Source: HGM11368 sp051883415
GTDB lineage: Bacteria > Bacillota > Clostridia > Christensenellales > UBA3700
NCBI GenBank assembly: GCA_051883415.1
Contig: JBJETR010000064.1
Location: 1-64,000 of the forward strand
Length of the DNA stretch: 64,000 nucleotides
Direction of reading: 5' to 3'
Positions 22,806-33,200 of the stretch are shown in pieces. The translations under genes and the position numbers were made by a program. The first letter of the stretch is position 1, and the number at the start of each line of letters is the position of its first letter. The notes under the pieces were generated by a model, which worked only from the letters and a program-made list of their open reading frames with translations, was not told the origin of the DNA and made no database searches.

Positions 22806-23351
22806 TTATTGGTTATTGTCGGCTTGGTGGTTGGGCTCTTGTTGCTCGTTGACATTTGTTTGCTCGGCGCTGTTGCCTCGGGCGTTGGCAGTTGGCTCTA
22901 TCGTATCGCTCTTGGCGTCGTCGGCAGGGGAGTCGGTTGGGCTCGAAACCTCGGGCTTTTTCTTCTCTCTATATACGAAAAATTTGCAATACAAAAACTC
23001 TAGTACAAGGTTGCATATCATAGTGCCTGCAAGCACGATATATTTGTGCACGCCGTGGGTGGTGAGAATCTTAGTCGTCCAAGTGGAGAGCGGGGTAAAC
23101 GCACAATAGAACAGGGCGACTTTGAGCATGGCAACGGGCACGTTGTTAGTGGCTTTGAAGGTAAACTTACGGTTGACGGTAAAGTTGTAGAGCACCGAAC
23201 ATATCAACGCAATGAGATAACTGTATTGGGCGGGCAAATGCACGACTTCGTTGAAAAAGACGTCGACTAGTACTTGTATGATGCCTGCCGAAGCGGAAAA
23301 TAGTGCAAACTTGATTGCTTGCAACGCCACCTTCTTTTTGTCGGATTGCAT
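22806..23351 (-). CDS. GtrA-family membrane protein with acidic tail
   Basis: A 181-residue protein with four membrane helices and the GtrA signature NFTVNRKFTF after helix 2. GtrA-like proteins help move undecaprenyl-linked sugars or decorate cell-wall polysaccharides. Residues after about 135 are a polar, disordered, acidic tail (SPTDSPADDAK...), longer than usual. No glycosyltransferase gene lies beside it. AGGAGG precedes the ATG, and a promoter lies at 23388-23416. Confidence 0.85.
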   Translation of the reverse strand: MQSDKKKVALQAIKFALFSASAGIIQVLVDVFFNEVVHLPAQYSYLIALICSVLYNFTVNRKFTFKATNNVPVAMLKVALFYCAFTPLSTWTTKILTTHGVHKYIVLAGTMICNLVLEFLYCKFFVYREKKKPEVSSPTDSPADDAKSDTIEPTANARGNSAEQTNVNEQQEPNHQADNNQ

Positions 23352-23387
23352 ATAGTCCTCCTGAACTAATATCTTGTCGCTATCGTT

Positions 23388-23416
23388 ATTATAGCTTATT
23401 TTGCATGCAATGTCGA
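23388..23416 (-). promoter_or_regulatory. Promoter of the gtrA-like gene
   Basis: Minus strand TCGACA (23416-23411), 17-bp spacer, TATAAT (23393-23388). Confidence 0.6.
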
Positions 23417-23431
23417 TAGTAAATCAAAAAT

Positions 23432-23457
23432 AAAAAAGGAGCGATAACTCGCTCCTT
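23432..23457 (-). terminator. Terminator of mscL
   Basis: On the minus strand AAGGAGCGA, loop GTTA, TCGCTCCTT, then TTTTATTTTT. Confidence 0.8.
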
Positions 23458-23472
23458 ATAATTGTCGTATTA

Positions 23473-24069
23473 TTACTCTTGCTCTTGCTGTTTTTGGAGA
23501 AGATCTCTGATATCTTTGAGAAGCATCTCGGTGGTTGGGTTGGCGAGCAATTCTGCCTCTGCTTTGGCTTTGTCCTCTGCTTCTTTGGCAAGTCTGGCTT
23601 CTTCGGCTTGCTTAGCTTTGAGAGCTTGATTTTCTTCGTACACTTCTCTAAAAGAACGACCTTCGGCTTTGGCTTTAGCTCTCAGGGCTTTGTTCTCGGC
23701 TTTGACTTCCTTTTTGCTCTGTTGCTTAGCAAATTCGCCCAATTCTTCTAGCCTTTTGCGAGAAGAGTTGATAACTTTGACAACGATAAATATAGACGTA
23801 GCAATAATCAAAAAGTCGATGATAGTCTGTATAAAGTTGCCGTATGCCCAAGCAAGGGTTACTTCGCCCAATTCGTTGTATCTGAGAGGTATGCTGAGCT
23901 CTTTGAGTGAGCCTGCTCCCGTAGCCCAGGTGATGAGAGGCATGATGATGTCGTTGACGAGGCTGGACACGATTTTGTTGAACGCAGTTGCTATAATCAT
24001 ACCGACAGCCATATCGAATATATTGCCGCGGCAGACGAAATCTTTGAATTCTTTGAAAAACTTTTTCAT
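23473..24069 (-). CDS. mscL: Large-conductance mechanosensitive channel
   Basis: A 198-residue channel that opens under membrane tension in osmotic downshock. The N-terminal helix, the TM1 region with NIFDMAVGMIIATAFNKIV, and TM2 (FIQTIIDFLIIATSIFIVV) are typical. It is longer than usual (about 130-150) because of an extended charged coiled-coil tail (residues 110-198, rich in AKAEAE and KQQEQE), which may form a longer cytoplasmic bundle. ATG 24069 has AAGGAG upstream; a GTG two codons earlier does not fit. A promoter lies at 24098-24125. Confidence 0.93.
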   Translation of the reverse strand: MKKFFKEFKDFVCRGNIFDMAVGMIIATAFNKIVSSLVNDIIMPLITWATGAGSLKELSIPLRYNELGEVTLAWAYGNFIQTIIDFLIIATSIFIVVKVINSSRKRLEELGEFAKQQSKKEVKAENKALRAKAKAEGRSFREVYEENQALKAKQAEEARLAKEAEDKAKAEAELLANPTTEMLLKDIRDLLQKQQEQE

Positions 24070-24097
24070 AAGCACTCCTTATCCTTTTGTTGGTTAT

Positions 24098-24125
24098 ATT
24101 ATAGTTGCAATCGGTGATTTTGCAA
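24098..24125 (-). promoter_or_regulatory. Promoter of mscL
   Basis: Minus strand TTGCAA (24125-24120), 16-bp spacer, TATAAT (24103-24098). The rest of the gap to 24280 shows nothing else. Confidence 0.6.
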
Positions 24126-24280
24126 AGTGATTTTGACCAAAAAATGCAAGAAGTGACGGGTAAATTTTGTATAGGGTGTGCCGATGATGTAATATCGCAG
24201 GCAAAATGACGTAACGATGAAATTATCACGGCATTAGACCGTGACGTTGAAGACTTGAAAATCAAGTGCAATAAGTTCAA

Positions 24281-24610
24281 TCAAAAAATTACCGTAAGCA
24301 ACATTTTGAAGTCCTCTTGTGCGTATACGGCGTGAGGTATGCGCGAAGTCATGACCAAGGATTGACCTTGCGTGCAAATAAACTCTTCTTCGCCGACGGT
24401 GATTTTTGCAGTGCCTTGCAAAACGTAGACCATGGCGTCGCCCTCCGAGGCGTGAGTAGAAATCTCTTCCCCTTGTGAAAAGGCAAACAAAGTCACGCTT
24501 ACGGCATCGTTTTGACATAGCGTCTTGCTGACGATTTGCCCTTGAAGGGTATCGATTTGGTCGGCTAATTGCAATATTTGACGATGAGGGATATTTTTGA
24601 TGACAGCCAT
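24281..24610 (-). CDS. Single-domain cupin protein
   Basis: A 109-residue cupin. Motif 1 is partly visible (STHASEGDAMVYVLQGTAKI) and motif 2 is present (SLVMTSRIPHAVYAQ). The metal-binding pattern has His, Glu and His in usual positions. Such proteins act as small sensors or isomerases and are not assignable by sequence. It lies seven nt after a ferredoxin gene and is cotranscribed with it, so a redox-linked role is plausible. Confidence 0.8.
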   Translation of the reverse strand: MAVIKNIPHRQILQLADQIDTLQGQIVSKTLCQNDAVSVTLFAFSQGEEISTHASEGDAMVYVLQGTAKITVGEEEFICTQGQSLVMTSRIPHAVYAQEDFKMLLTVIF

Positions 24611-24616
24611 TGCTCT

Positions 24617-24802
24617 TTAGATTTGTGATATTGCGTTGACGGGGCACTCCGCCATAGCTAGCTCGGCACGGTCAAGGGTAGCTCCGGTTGGCTCGATATC
24701 CAACGCTTGCGCTTTGCCGTCATCTGTCATCTCGAATACTTCGGGACAGGTGTTGTTGCATGCACCGCAACCTATGCAATCGTCATTGACGTAATATTTC
24801 AT
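24617..24802 (-). CDS. Small single-cluster [4Fe-4S] ferredoxin
   Basis: A 61-residue electron carrier with CIGCGACNNTC near the N-terminus and the fourth cysteine in ECPVNAISQI, the pattern of one [4Fe-4S] cluster. The ATG in MKYYVNDD follows AAGGAG; the longer ORF form reads into the promoter region. It is the first gene of a ferredoxin-cupin unit. Its redox partners are unknown. Confidence 0.93.
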   Translation of the reverse strand: MKYYVNDDCIGCGACNNTCPEVFEMTDDGKAQALDIEPTGATLDRAELAMAECPVNAISQI

Positions 24803-24830
24803 AATAATCTCCTTGTGTTTGTCGTTGCTA

Positions 24831-24859
24831 ATATTATTGCCGAAAAATAAAATTGTAAA
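24831..24859 (-). promoter_or_regulatory. Promoter of the ferredoxin-cupin unit
   Basis: Minus strand TTTACA (24859-24854), 17-bp spacer, TAATAT (24836-24831). Confidence 0.5.
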
Positions 24860-24889
24860 CACGTATTGAGTTTTTTGTATATTTGCATA

Positions 24890-24918
24890 TTGATTTTGAG
24901 ACGCTATAGGAGTATAAT
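24890..24918 (+). promoter_or_regulatory. Promoter of the plus-strand cupin gene
   Basis: TTGATT (24890-24895), 17-bp spacer, TATAAT (24913-24918). Confidence 0.6.
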
Positions 24919-24949
24919 TGGGACAATATTAGTTAGACAAGGAGATAGT

Positions 24950-25261
24950 ATGAGAGAAGGATTTGTTACGCCACCAAAGCACGTAGGCTTTGAGGCAAAG
25001 AAATTGTTTGATAAGTCTGCGGAACTGATTGACGTGGCTATTGCGTATATTCAGCCGTCAGGCGGAGGTCCGACAGAGAAACACACCCATAGCCACAACC
25101 ATTTGTTTGTCGTCACTCAAGGACGGGCGAGAATAGAGATGGGAGAAGAAACCGTCGTTTTGCAAAAAGACCAATCGCTGTTGGTAAAAGGAACGATACC
25201 TCATTGCGTATGGAATGATTGCGACGAAACGACGACGATGATAGGTATTACCCTCAAATGA
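24950..25261 (+). CDS. Single-domain cupin protein with complete metal site
   Basis: A 103-residue cupin with the full first motif (EKHTHSHNHLFVVTQGRARI, three His plus Glu region) and the second (SLLVKGTIPHCVWNDC). It probably binds a divalent metal. Start at ATG 24950 after AAGGAGA; longer ORF forms overlap the promoter. Divergent from the ferredoxin-cupin pair, and only distantly similar to that cupin. Function is unknown. Confidence 0.85.
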   Translation: MREGFVTPPKHVGFEAKKLFDKSAELIDVAIAYIQPSGGGPTEKHTHSHNHLFVVTQGRARIEMGEETVVLQKDQSLLVKGTIPHCVWNDCDETTTMIGITLK

Positions 25262-25300
25262 CGTCGTGACAAAAACAACTCAACGTACATACAATATCTT

Positions 25301-25801
25301 GTGAGAGTGGTTGAGTATGACGCATTGTCGGCGGTGAGATACGCAAAAAAGTGGGCACACGGACGAAATCCCGCCTATTACAACTTTGACGGATTGGGCG
25401 GAGATTGTACGGCTTTTGCGTCGCAATGTTTGTATGCAGGTAGCGGCGTGATGAATTATACCCCGACCTTTGGTTGGTACTATATCTCGTTGAGCGACAG
25501 AGCGCCCGCATGGAGCGGAGTAGAATACTTTTATAATTTCTTGACTAGTAATCTCAAGGGCGTAGGCAGTACACAAGGACCTTTCGGCGTACGTACTCAG
25601 GTGGATTACGTGAGAATCGGCGACTTCATACAACTAGGCGATACACAGGGAAAGTATTATCATACCTTGGTCGTGACGGGCTTTCATGGCAACGTGCCGT
25701 TGGTTGCTTCGCATACGCTAGACTCGTTGGATAGACCGCTGAGCAGTTACGACTATCATATTGCAAGGGCAATCAGGGTGTTGGGAGTGCGGACGTACTA
25801 G
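25301..25801 (+). CDS. Putative amidase-domain cysteine hydrolase without signal peptide
   Basis: A 166-residue protein of the Amidase_6 type: AVRYAKKWAHGRNPAYYNFD, GGDCTAFASQCLYAG with the likely nucleophile Cys, and YYHTLVVTG with the likely His. Related proteins are papain-like enzymes, often exported. Here there is no signal peptide. The start is a GTG with TACAAT (25290-25295) ending five bases upstream and GTGACA further up, so the mRNA may be leaderless. It follows the cupin gene by 39 nt. Confidence 0.78.
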   Translation: MRVVEYDALSAVRYAKKWAHGRNPAYYNFDGLGGDCTAFASQCLYAGSGVMNYTPTFGWYYISLSDRAPAWSGVEYFYNFLTSNLKGVGSTQGPFGVRTQVDYVRIGDFIQLGDTQGKYYHTLVVTGFHGNVPLVASHTLDSLDRPLSSYDYHIARAIRVLGVRTY

Positions 25802-25865
25802 TCGGGCGTGATTGTTGTAATCGCATTATCGCTGTATATATTTCAAATTTTGTGCAAATATTGTT

Positions 25866-25912
25866 TTTCAGTAATCTTTAAGGTTGACATCGGTATAACG
25901 ATATGTTAGACT
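25866..25912 (+). promoter_or_regulatory. Response-regulator promoter with a TTTCAG-N5-TTTAAG direct repeat
   Basis: TTGACA (25884-25889), 17-bp spacer, TGtTAGACT with the hexamer at 25907-25912. Directly upstream TTTCAG (25866-25871) and TTTAAG (25877-25882) are spaced 11 bp start to start, the geometry of OmpR-family sites. The ten bases TTTAAGGTTG (25877-25886) recur exactly at 27140-27149, ahead of the giant operon. Autoregulation is inferred. Confidence 0.65.
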
Positions 25913-25929
25913 CTTGGCGTAGGTGAAAT

Positions 25930-26604
25930 ATGAAGTTTTTGATAGTCGAAGACAATATAGGCTGGAGCAATAAGCTCAAAGAATGTGTGGCTTCACTTGG
26001 CGAGAGCGAATGTGCTTTTGACGGCGAAGAAGGCTTGTATATGGCTGAGAGCAATATCTATGACCTCATAATCTTCGATATGATATTGCCCAAACTAAAC
26101 GGCTCGGAATTTTTGGTAAAGCTTAGACAAAAGAGTGTATGTCCTGCCATTGCCGTGTCGTCCTTGGATAGCAAAAGCAAGATAGTGGAGGGGCTAAATC
26201 TCGGAGCGGACGACTACGTTGTCAAGCCTTTTGACCAAGAAGAACTTAGGGCGAGAATAGTAGCCGTGCTCAGAAGATATAACAATAACTTTTCTGATAT
26301 TTACACCTGCGACGACATAGTAATGGACTTTAGAAACAAGATGCTTAGCGTGGGCGGTGAGTACGTCAAGTTGTCGGGCAAGGCTTATGAGATATTGGAA
26401 TTTTTGATACGCAACCGCAATATAATAATTTCCAAAGAACAGCTCTTCAATAGAATTTGGGGCAACGACAGCGATACGATTATGACGGTGACGGAAGTGT
26501 ATATCAGTAGTCTTAGAAAGAAGCTGGACAAGTTCGGGGCAAAAAATTATATTAGAACAGTGAAAAATATAGGATATATGTGGTACGACAAGCGGGACAA
26601 GTAG
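25930..26604 (+). CDS. Orphan OmpR/PhoB-family response regulator
   Basis: A 224-residue regulator. The receiver domain (1-115) has the acidic pocket EDN, phospho-acceptor Asp in IIFDMILPKLNG (near residue 51), the SS switch pair and the invariant Lys in VVKPFD. The winged-helix output domain (about 125-220) has the typical LSGKAYEILEFLIRNRN and the TVTEVYISSLRKKLD recognition helix. No histidine kinase lies nearby, so the partner is elsewhere. The next gene downstream is the 21-kb surface operon, whose promoter carries a matching direct repeat; control of that operon is the most economical reading. A weak AGGTGA site precedes the ATG. Confidence 0.92.
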   Translation: MKFLIVEDNIGWSNKLKECVASLGESECAFDGEEGLYMAESNIYDLIIFDMILPKLNGSEFLVKLRQKSVCPAIAVSSLDSKSKIVEGLNLGADDYVVKPFDQEELRARIVAVLRRYNNNFSDIYTCDDIVMDFRNKMLSVGGEYVKLSGKAYEILEFLIRNRNIIISKEQLFNRIWGNDSDTIMTVTEVYISSLRKKLDKFGAKNYIRTVKNIGYMWYDKRDK

Positions 26605-27139
26605 ACAGGGTATAATATGGAAAAATTTGTAAATATAAGTGTGACGACCAAACGATAAAAAACCCTTGTTACATAATGATATAATATTCAATAATGACAA
26701 ATAACTAAATAGATAAAATATATAATAGTACGATGCAAAGGGACATCGTACTTTTTTGGTTGACAAGGTGTGGATAGACTATTTATCTAATGATGCGTAT
26801 GTGCAGTATATGAGCAGTTAAACGTTATAAATATGGATAAAACGGTTTTGTCAATATACATCAAAACAAAACTGAAAACGGAGGGAAAAGGTACGTCGTC
26901 AAGTGCGTCGGTAGCAATACGTAAAGCATAACTATTACGCAAGACTAACCGCAAAAATATAATTATTCGGCAAAAAGACGTCGGCACAAAACAATAAAAA
27001 AGCGAAAATTAAAAAAAATTTACATAACTAGCATTATCGACACTTTTGCAATGAAAAATAGCGTTTTTGAAAAGAAAATGCAAAAAAGTAGCAACATTCG
27101 TTATAAATCTAGCATTTTGAAAAAATTTTTTTGCGAAAT
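26605..27139. other. Non-coding AT-rich interval upstream of the giant operon
   Basis: About 530 bases with one clear feature, the terminator at 26727-26757. The rest is AT-rich with scattered A- and T-tracts (27000-27135), which can bend DNA upstream of a promoter. Only short ORFs with no ribosome site occur. I see no RNA gene. Confidence 0.6.
26727..26757 (+). terminator. Terminator downstream of the response regulator
   Basis: AGTACGATG, loop CAAAGGGA, CATCGTACT and TTTTTT. It lies about 120 nt after the stop codon. Confidence 0.85.
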
Positions 27140-27177
27140 TTTAAGGTTGGTTTAAGTTTATCTTCCTAATATATAAT
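27140..27177 (+). promoter_or_regulatory. Activator-type promoter of the giant surface operon
   Basis: TATAAT (27172-27177) has no recognisable -35 at the correct distance (GGTTTA). Instead TTTAAG at 27140-27145 and again at 27151-27156 form a direct repeat with an 11-bp period, the second overlapping the -35 zone. This is the arrangement expected for class II activation by an OmpR-family regulator such as the one encoded at 25930. Confidence 0.65.
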
Positions 27178-27186
27178 AAATAAGTA

Positions 27187-27208
27187 AATCGCACATATAT
27201 CTGCGATT
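27187..27208 (+). promoter_or_regulatory. 5' leader hairpin abutting the Shine-Dalgarno
   Basis: AATCGCA (27187-27193) pairs with TGCGATT (27202-27208) across an 8-base loop. The predicted transcript starts near 27184, so this hairpin would be at the extreme 5' end and directly adjoin AGGAGG (27209-27214). It could protect the long mRNA from decay or affect initiation. Confidence 0.55.
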
Positions 27209-27218
27209 AGGAGGAAGT

Positions 27219-30200
27219 ATGAGAAACAAGAAATTGATAACCTTGCTAGCTTTGCTGATTGTACTGGTTATCGCATGTTTGTTGGTTTTGTCTGCCTGCG
27301 TTGATACTAATGGCGGTGGCGACAATACCGGTGGCGGCGACAATACCGGTGGCGGCGACAATACCGGCGGCGGCGACAATACCGGTGGTGGTGACAATAC
27401 CGGCGGCGACAATGTCGGTGGAGATGAAGAGGATTTACCTCCTCCACCTCCAATTATCGATAACAAACCGAAGCCTGTAAAGAAATCGGCACTTGAAGTG
27501 TTGAAGATGATGGTGGGCGGTATCGACAACTCCGCAGAAGACGAAAAGCGTCTCTATCTCGAGTTTATCGGACAAGTCACTTTGACAGAGCAGCCCGAAA
27601 ATATGCCTGAGGTTAAGACGGACTACGAATTGTCTCTAAAGACCAATATGCTAGGCATCTTGGCAGAGGAAAATGCGAGTGTATCCAAAAACGAGTTCGC
27701 TCTGGTACTCAAGCAAGTCGACAATAGCGCAATCAAGTTTGCATTCTACATAATCGAAGAAAAAGCTTACCTACAAGTTGAGGGAAGCTCTGCTTTGATT
27801 TATTTGTCCGACTTCAACATGAACTACCTTACTCAAATAATTAGTAAAGTTCCGGGACTCATCGGAGGACTCGACCTTGATTCTCTTTTGGGTGGCTTTG
27901 GCGGTGTAGACGGCATCTTGTCTTTGGTGCTCGGTATGTTGTGTAACAACGTTAAGTACGAGGCGGTTACCGAAGGAGCGGACGTGACGACAAAATTGTC
28001 GGTTGACTTCGAAATCAACAGCTTCATGAACTCTATAAAAGGTGTGCTTGGCGGTATTGACCTGGGCGGACTGCTTGGTATTAACCTCGATATCAAATCT
28101 TTGATAGATTCTATTGCCGCAATGATTCCTAATATGGACATCACTTTGTCGGCAACGCTTATCAACGGCATCTTGGCAGAAGACGACGGAATTAAGCTTG
28201 ACGTTACCAACAAGGACGAAAATTCCAACTTCTTGCTCAAGAAAAGGTTTGACATAGGAGAAACCGCACCGGATATCGACTTGCCTGTAGTAGAAGAATT
28301 TAGAGAATTCAGCTTGAGCAACATCGCTTTTGATATTGATTTGATAATCGACAGCGGTATCGAAGACGGCGGCGCTCCTAAGCAAGTTGACGTAGGACAA
28401 CTTATCAATATGTTTACCGGTCAAGAGACTTTGCCTGCGGGCATAATTCTCCTTGACGTTACTATGGGCTTCAGACTCAGCTTTAAGATAGACCTCGACC
28501 TCAACTATGCAGCCGAGGACGCTGATAGAAACCTCATAGCTATCGAACTCTTCCTAATTGACAGAAATCATAATAAAATAGAGAGTACGCCGCAGCTTGG
28601 ATTGTATTATCAACAGAGAGCGGCATACGTCAACCTTGGCAATTTGTTGCCAAACTATTATCGTAGCAAGAGCGTGAGAATAGATACTAATCTCGACGCT
28701 TTGATTAGCAAACTCGTTACTTTGTTGACGGGTGAAATCGACAAAGCCCTCGGCACCGACTTCGATGAAGCGATGAACGGAGGCAACGAGCCTGCACTAG
28801 GTCTAAACAAAGTTTACAACAGCTCCAACATGATAGCTTTGAGTGTGGGCGAAGGCGGCGAAGCAGTAGTAAAACCGGGATACGCTATGTTGTTGGACGC
28901 TATCACGGGACTTATAGGTATCAAAGACTATATCAATACCGACAACCTTGCCGACGGAGTGCTCAACAAGTATCTCGAGATAACGTTCGGCAACGCTATG
29001 TTGCAAGCTTTGGAAGGCTTGGTGGGCGAGATACCGTTTAGATTGCCAAACGGTATAAGCGATATAGTATTGCAAGTGGGCGACTTGGTAGTGCCTGACG
29101 TGAATGACGTGGAGGCATATAGAGAATATGCCGACACGGGCAAGCTGACTTTCGGCGTACAAGGTGCCGTAAGTATAGGCGGAATCGACTTGTCGCTATC
29201 CTTGCGCAACTTCAATATCGGATTCCCTATCGAAGGACTTGACAACTACGTTACCAACGCAATAGGGGACAAGGGCGGATATACCAACTCGGTAGCAGAA
29301 TTGCTCGACGACGTATTGTCCAACATACATCTACAATTTGGCGTCAATATGACCTTCAACAAAGGCACGTACGACTTTATACCTTTGCTCACGAGCTTTG
29401 GTTTGACGGGCTTGGAAGGACAACACTTGTTGTGGACGTTCGACAACGACTTCTTGCTTGACGGTGCGTTGGTTATCCAAATCGCTCTGGACAAGAACAA
29501 TCACTACAACAGTTCTATAGTTATCGAATTGAGGACCAACAGGGCTATCGGTATAGGCTCGGATATTCTCTTCCCAGCCAACTCGGTAATCTTGGGCGTT
29601 TACGGCTATGCCAACAGCGTATTCATCGACGTATCCAATATCAAGATAGCTAAGATTACTTTGCCTAAGCTTAAGGCAGAAATCGACTTTACCGAGATAG
29701 TTTACAAGTTCATCGGCGACTTCGATTATAGATTGGCGTTCGACTTGTCTACACTGTTCGGTTCGACCGAAGAAGGAAGTGGCGAAGAGGCGGGCGATCC
29801 TGCACAACAAGCCGAAGAATTGATGTTTGAAGAAGGTTCCGAAGGCGGAGAATTGACTCCTGCGGGACAAATCATCGTAGGCGTCAACGCAGATACGCTT
29901 ACCGTTAGCACTACGCTTGCTGCTATACTTAGCATTTTGTCTAGCGTAGGACTCAACGTAGACCTCAGCTTTATCAACAGCGCTAGCATTGACCTCATGT
30001 TCTCCAGACTACAAGGCGTCAAGCTTGATTTGGCGTTAGAATTGTTGCCTACCGTAGAGGTGGACGCTAACGGCAACGTAGTAAGCGAGCCTATTTATAA
30101 TAGCGACTTCAAGATTCACTTTGAGACGGGTACTCAAGATAATCCTATACGTATAGGAAATCTTGACGAACTCAAAATCAAACTCTTCGAAAAACAAGCA

Positions 30201-33200
30201 GAATTCGAGGCGTATGAGGACGACCTTATCGCAGCTATCGTCAACACCGTTGGTAGAGCTTCGTTTAAGGCAACCGTAAACCTCAAGACAATGGAAGAAA
30301 CCTTCAATATTACTAAGATAATCAATAATATCCTTGTTGCGAGCGGTAAGGAATTGGCATTGCCAATCAACTTGCACCTCGACGATTGGGATACCGAAGT
30401 AGTATTGACCATTGCTTGGAACCTCGATATGAAGAACTTCAAGAAGACTCAGTTGCAAGTGAAGTTCGCTTACCTCGAGAAGACCTTGCTCGAAGTAGAT
30501 ATCTTCCAAGGTAATATCGTAATAGACTTGACGGGACTCGGCTTCTTTAAGCTGGAAATCGTCAACTCTCCGTTCGTTAAGGTTATCAACAATGCTTTGA
30601 CAGACGTCATTGCTACAATAGGTAACTTTAACCTAACCGACATCATCAACGACGCACTCGGCGGACTTACTTTGGACGGTGCGCTTAGCGGTGCTTTGGC
30701 AGAAACGCAAGAAGAAAGCACCCCGGATAGCGGAGCTAAGGAAGGAGAGGCAGGCTTTACCCCTGAAACCATGGACCTTATCGCCAAAATTATCAGTGCG
30801 GTATCTGCTCACAATGCCAACATCTTCCTCAAACTCGACGCTATTATGATAGACGCCATTCTCAAACAATTCTTAGGCTTCGGACTTGGTATGAGTATAG
30901 GAGTCGGTGGCGAAATCGACTTTGTTGACGGCATAATCAACCTCAAGATTGAAGTCGAGAGTATAAGCGTTACGGTTAAGTTCGAGATGCTGATGGGCGA
31001 GCCTATCAACCTCAACTTGCCACTCGACGAAATCCCTGACTGGGATGCAACTTCGGGTGCAGACTTCGTGAGAACTATGCTTGACGGTCTTGATATCGCA
31101 TTCGCTCTCGATTATGCGATGAGTACTGCAGATATTATGGCTAATGCCAATGCAAACGGAGATAAGTCTTACGTGCAAGATGGTGACAAGTACTATACAC
31201 GTCTTATCATCCAAAAGCTCGAAAGAAGAACGACACTCATCAACACCGACGGTAAATATGCAAGTGCCGGTTCTTTGCTCGTAACGTTGATGTCTATCGA
31301 TAAGGATAGATATACTAACACCGAAGACCTCAATGCCGCAGATTCGCACCAGTCGGCAATATTGCATGCAGAGCTCAATTATAATACGGGCAACCTCAGA
31401 ATAGTGCTTTGTAAAAACGTTTTGACATTGGGTTCGATTGTTGACTTCGCACAATTTATCGATATCAACATCGCACTCGACCTTGTCAACTTGCTGGCAC
31501 CTACCATTGATAGCCTCTTTAAGTCTATAGATCCTGACTACAATGGCGGAAGCACGGGCGGCGGCACTGAAGGCGGCGGCAGCGAAAGCGGTGGCAGCGG
31601 TAGTGAAGGTGGCACACCGGAGACTCCAAAGGAACCAAGCAGAATGGACAAAGCCTTTGCTCAACTAGACGTTGTACAATTGCTCGGTGGCGGTATCGAC
31701 GTATATCTCAGAAATACGGGACTCTTCAACGTCAATATTACCTTCGATCCATACACCATCAACTGGTTGATAGACGAGGTTATGGCAAGTATCTTCGGCT
31801 ATTATACTATCATTGACCTCGTAGAAATGACGAGAGATGCGACGACGGGCTCGTCCATGTTCTCCACCAACTATCTCAAGTCGGTCAACTGGGATAGAAT
31901 CGACGCAGAGCATACTTGGTATAGCTTGAAACAAATCTTGTTGCCATTGCTCAAAGACGTGGTATCCGGCGTTGGTTACGTTTGGGTTGCACCACTTATC
32001 ACCAATGCAATACTCGACGGCTTCTATCCACAAATCAGAAGATTGTTGACGAGATTGTTGCCATTCCCTGTATTCAACGAAGTGACTGCGGGACTCAACA
32101 TAATGGACGGTACACTTGCCAACTTCTATATATTCGGCTACGACTATGACGAGCCGGTATACAAGCCTGACGGTAGTGTATACGTATATACCAACGTCTC
32201 CGACGCGGCGTCGGGCGACAACGTTCCAGCTAAGGGTACGTTCACACGTAAGTATGATAGAAGTACCGATCCTAACGATGACCAAGGAGCAAGCTACAAG
32301 TGGTATTACAACAACAGAAGCGACCATTACTTCTTGGAGATCAAGTTGTTCAACTGTTCGCCATCCGTAGGTACACCTGACTATAGTCCTGACGGCTCGA
32401 CCGAGGGCGTAATGACTTGGGGCAACATAGATGCTGCACCTACCTACGATCCATATTGTTATACCAACAATACCATAGGCAAGACGTCGTTCTTGACTCA
32501 AAACTTCTCGGGTAAGGAAGTATCTTTCCAAAAGGGAGATCAACTCTACAAGACCTCTCCTACCTATAGAGTAACCAAGAATAACGGTGCGTCATGCGAT
32601 ATGGACATCAACGACCTCGACTTCAATACGGCAGGCGTATATGAAGTCACGGCTACGGCAGTCTTCAACGGCGGAGCAGTCGTAAGGACGATGCTTATCA
32701 ACTTGACGATTTACGGTAAGGACGAGATAGCAGGCGTAGGCGAATATAATTTGAATAAAGAATATCAAGAGTATATAGATATATACGCATATAGCGAGTT
32801 GCCTAAATATATTGTCATCAGATACGACAATCCTGACGTACTCGGCAATAGTATGAGAAGAATACCTACCGAGTCGATGAGCTTTACGAACTATGCTCCA
32901 ACCGCTTATACCGAACACCAAGTAACGGGTACGGTAACCTTCAGTGACGGAACGTCTAAGAGCGTACTCTTCAAGTACCTAGACAGTACGATACATGATA
33001 TCACAGGCGGTATCGAGATAGATATAGACTTGTATCAGTATGACCAAACTAAGGTAGACCTCAGCGTATATACTCCTGACTTGTTGTACTTTACCTACAA
33101 CGACGGTACGGCTGACAAGATTAAGGTCAACGGTCTGTGGGATACGTCTTCTGCCGAGCAACTAGTAAACAGAGACGGCAGTGATCTCAGCGCAGGTATC

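Noticed and set aside
26764..26820. A 17-codon ORF (VWIDYLSNDAYVQYMSS)
   Set aside because: It has no ribosome site and follows a terminator; too short to support.
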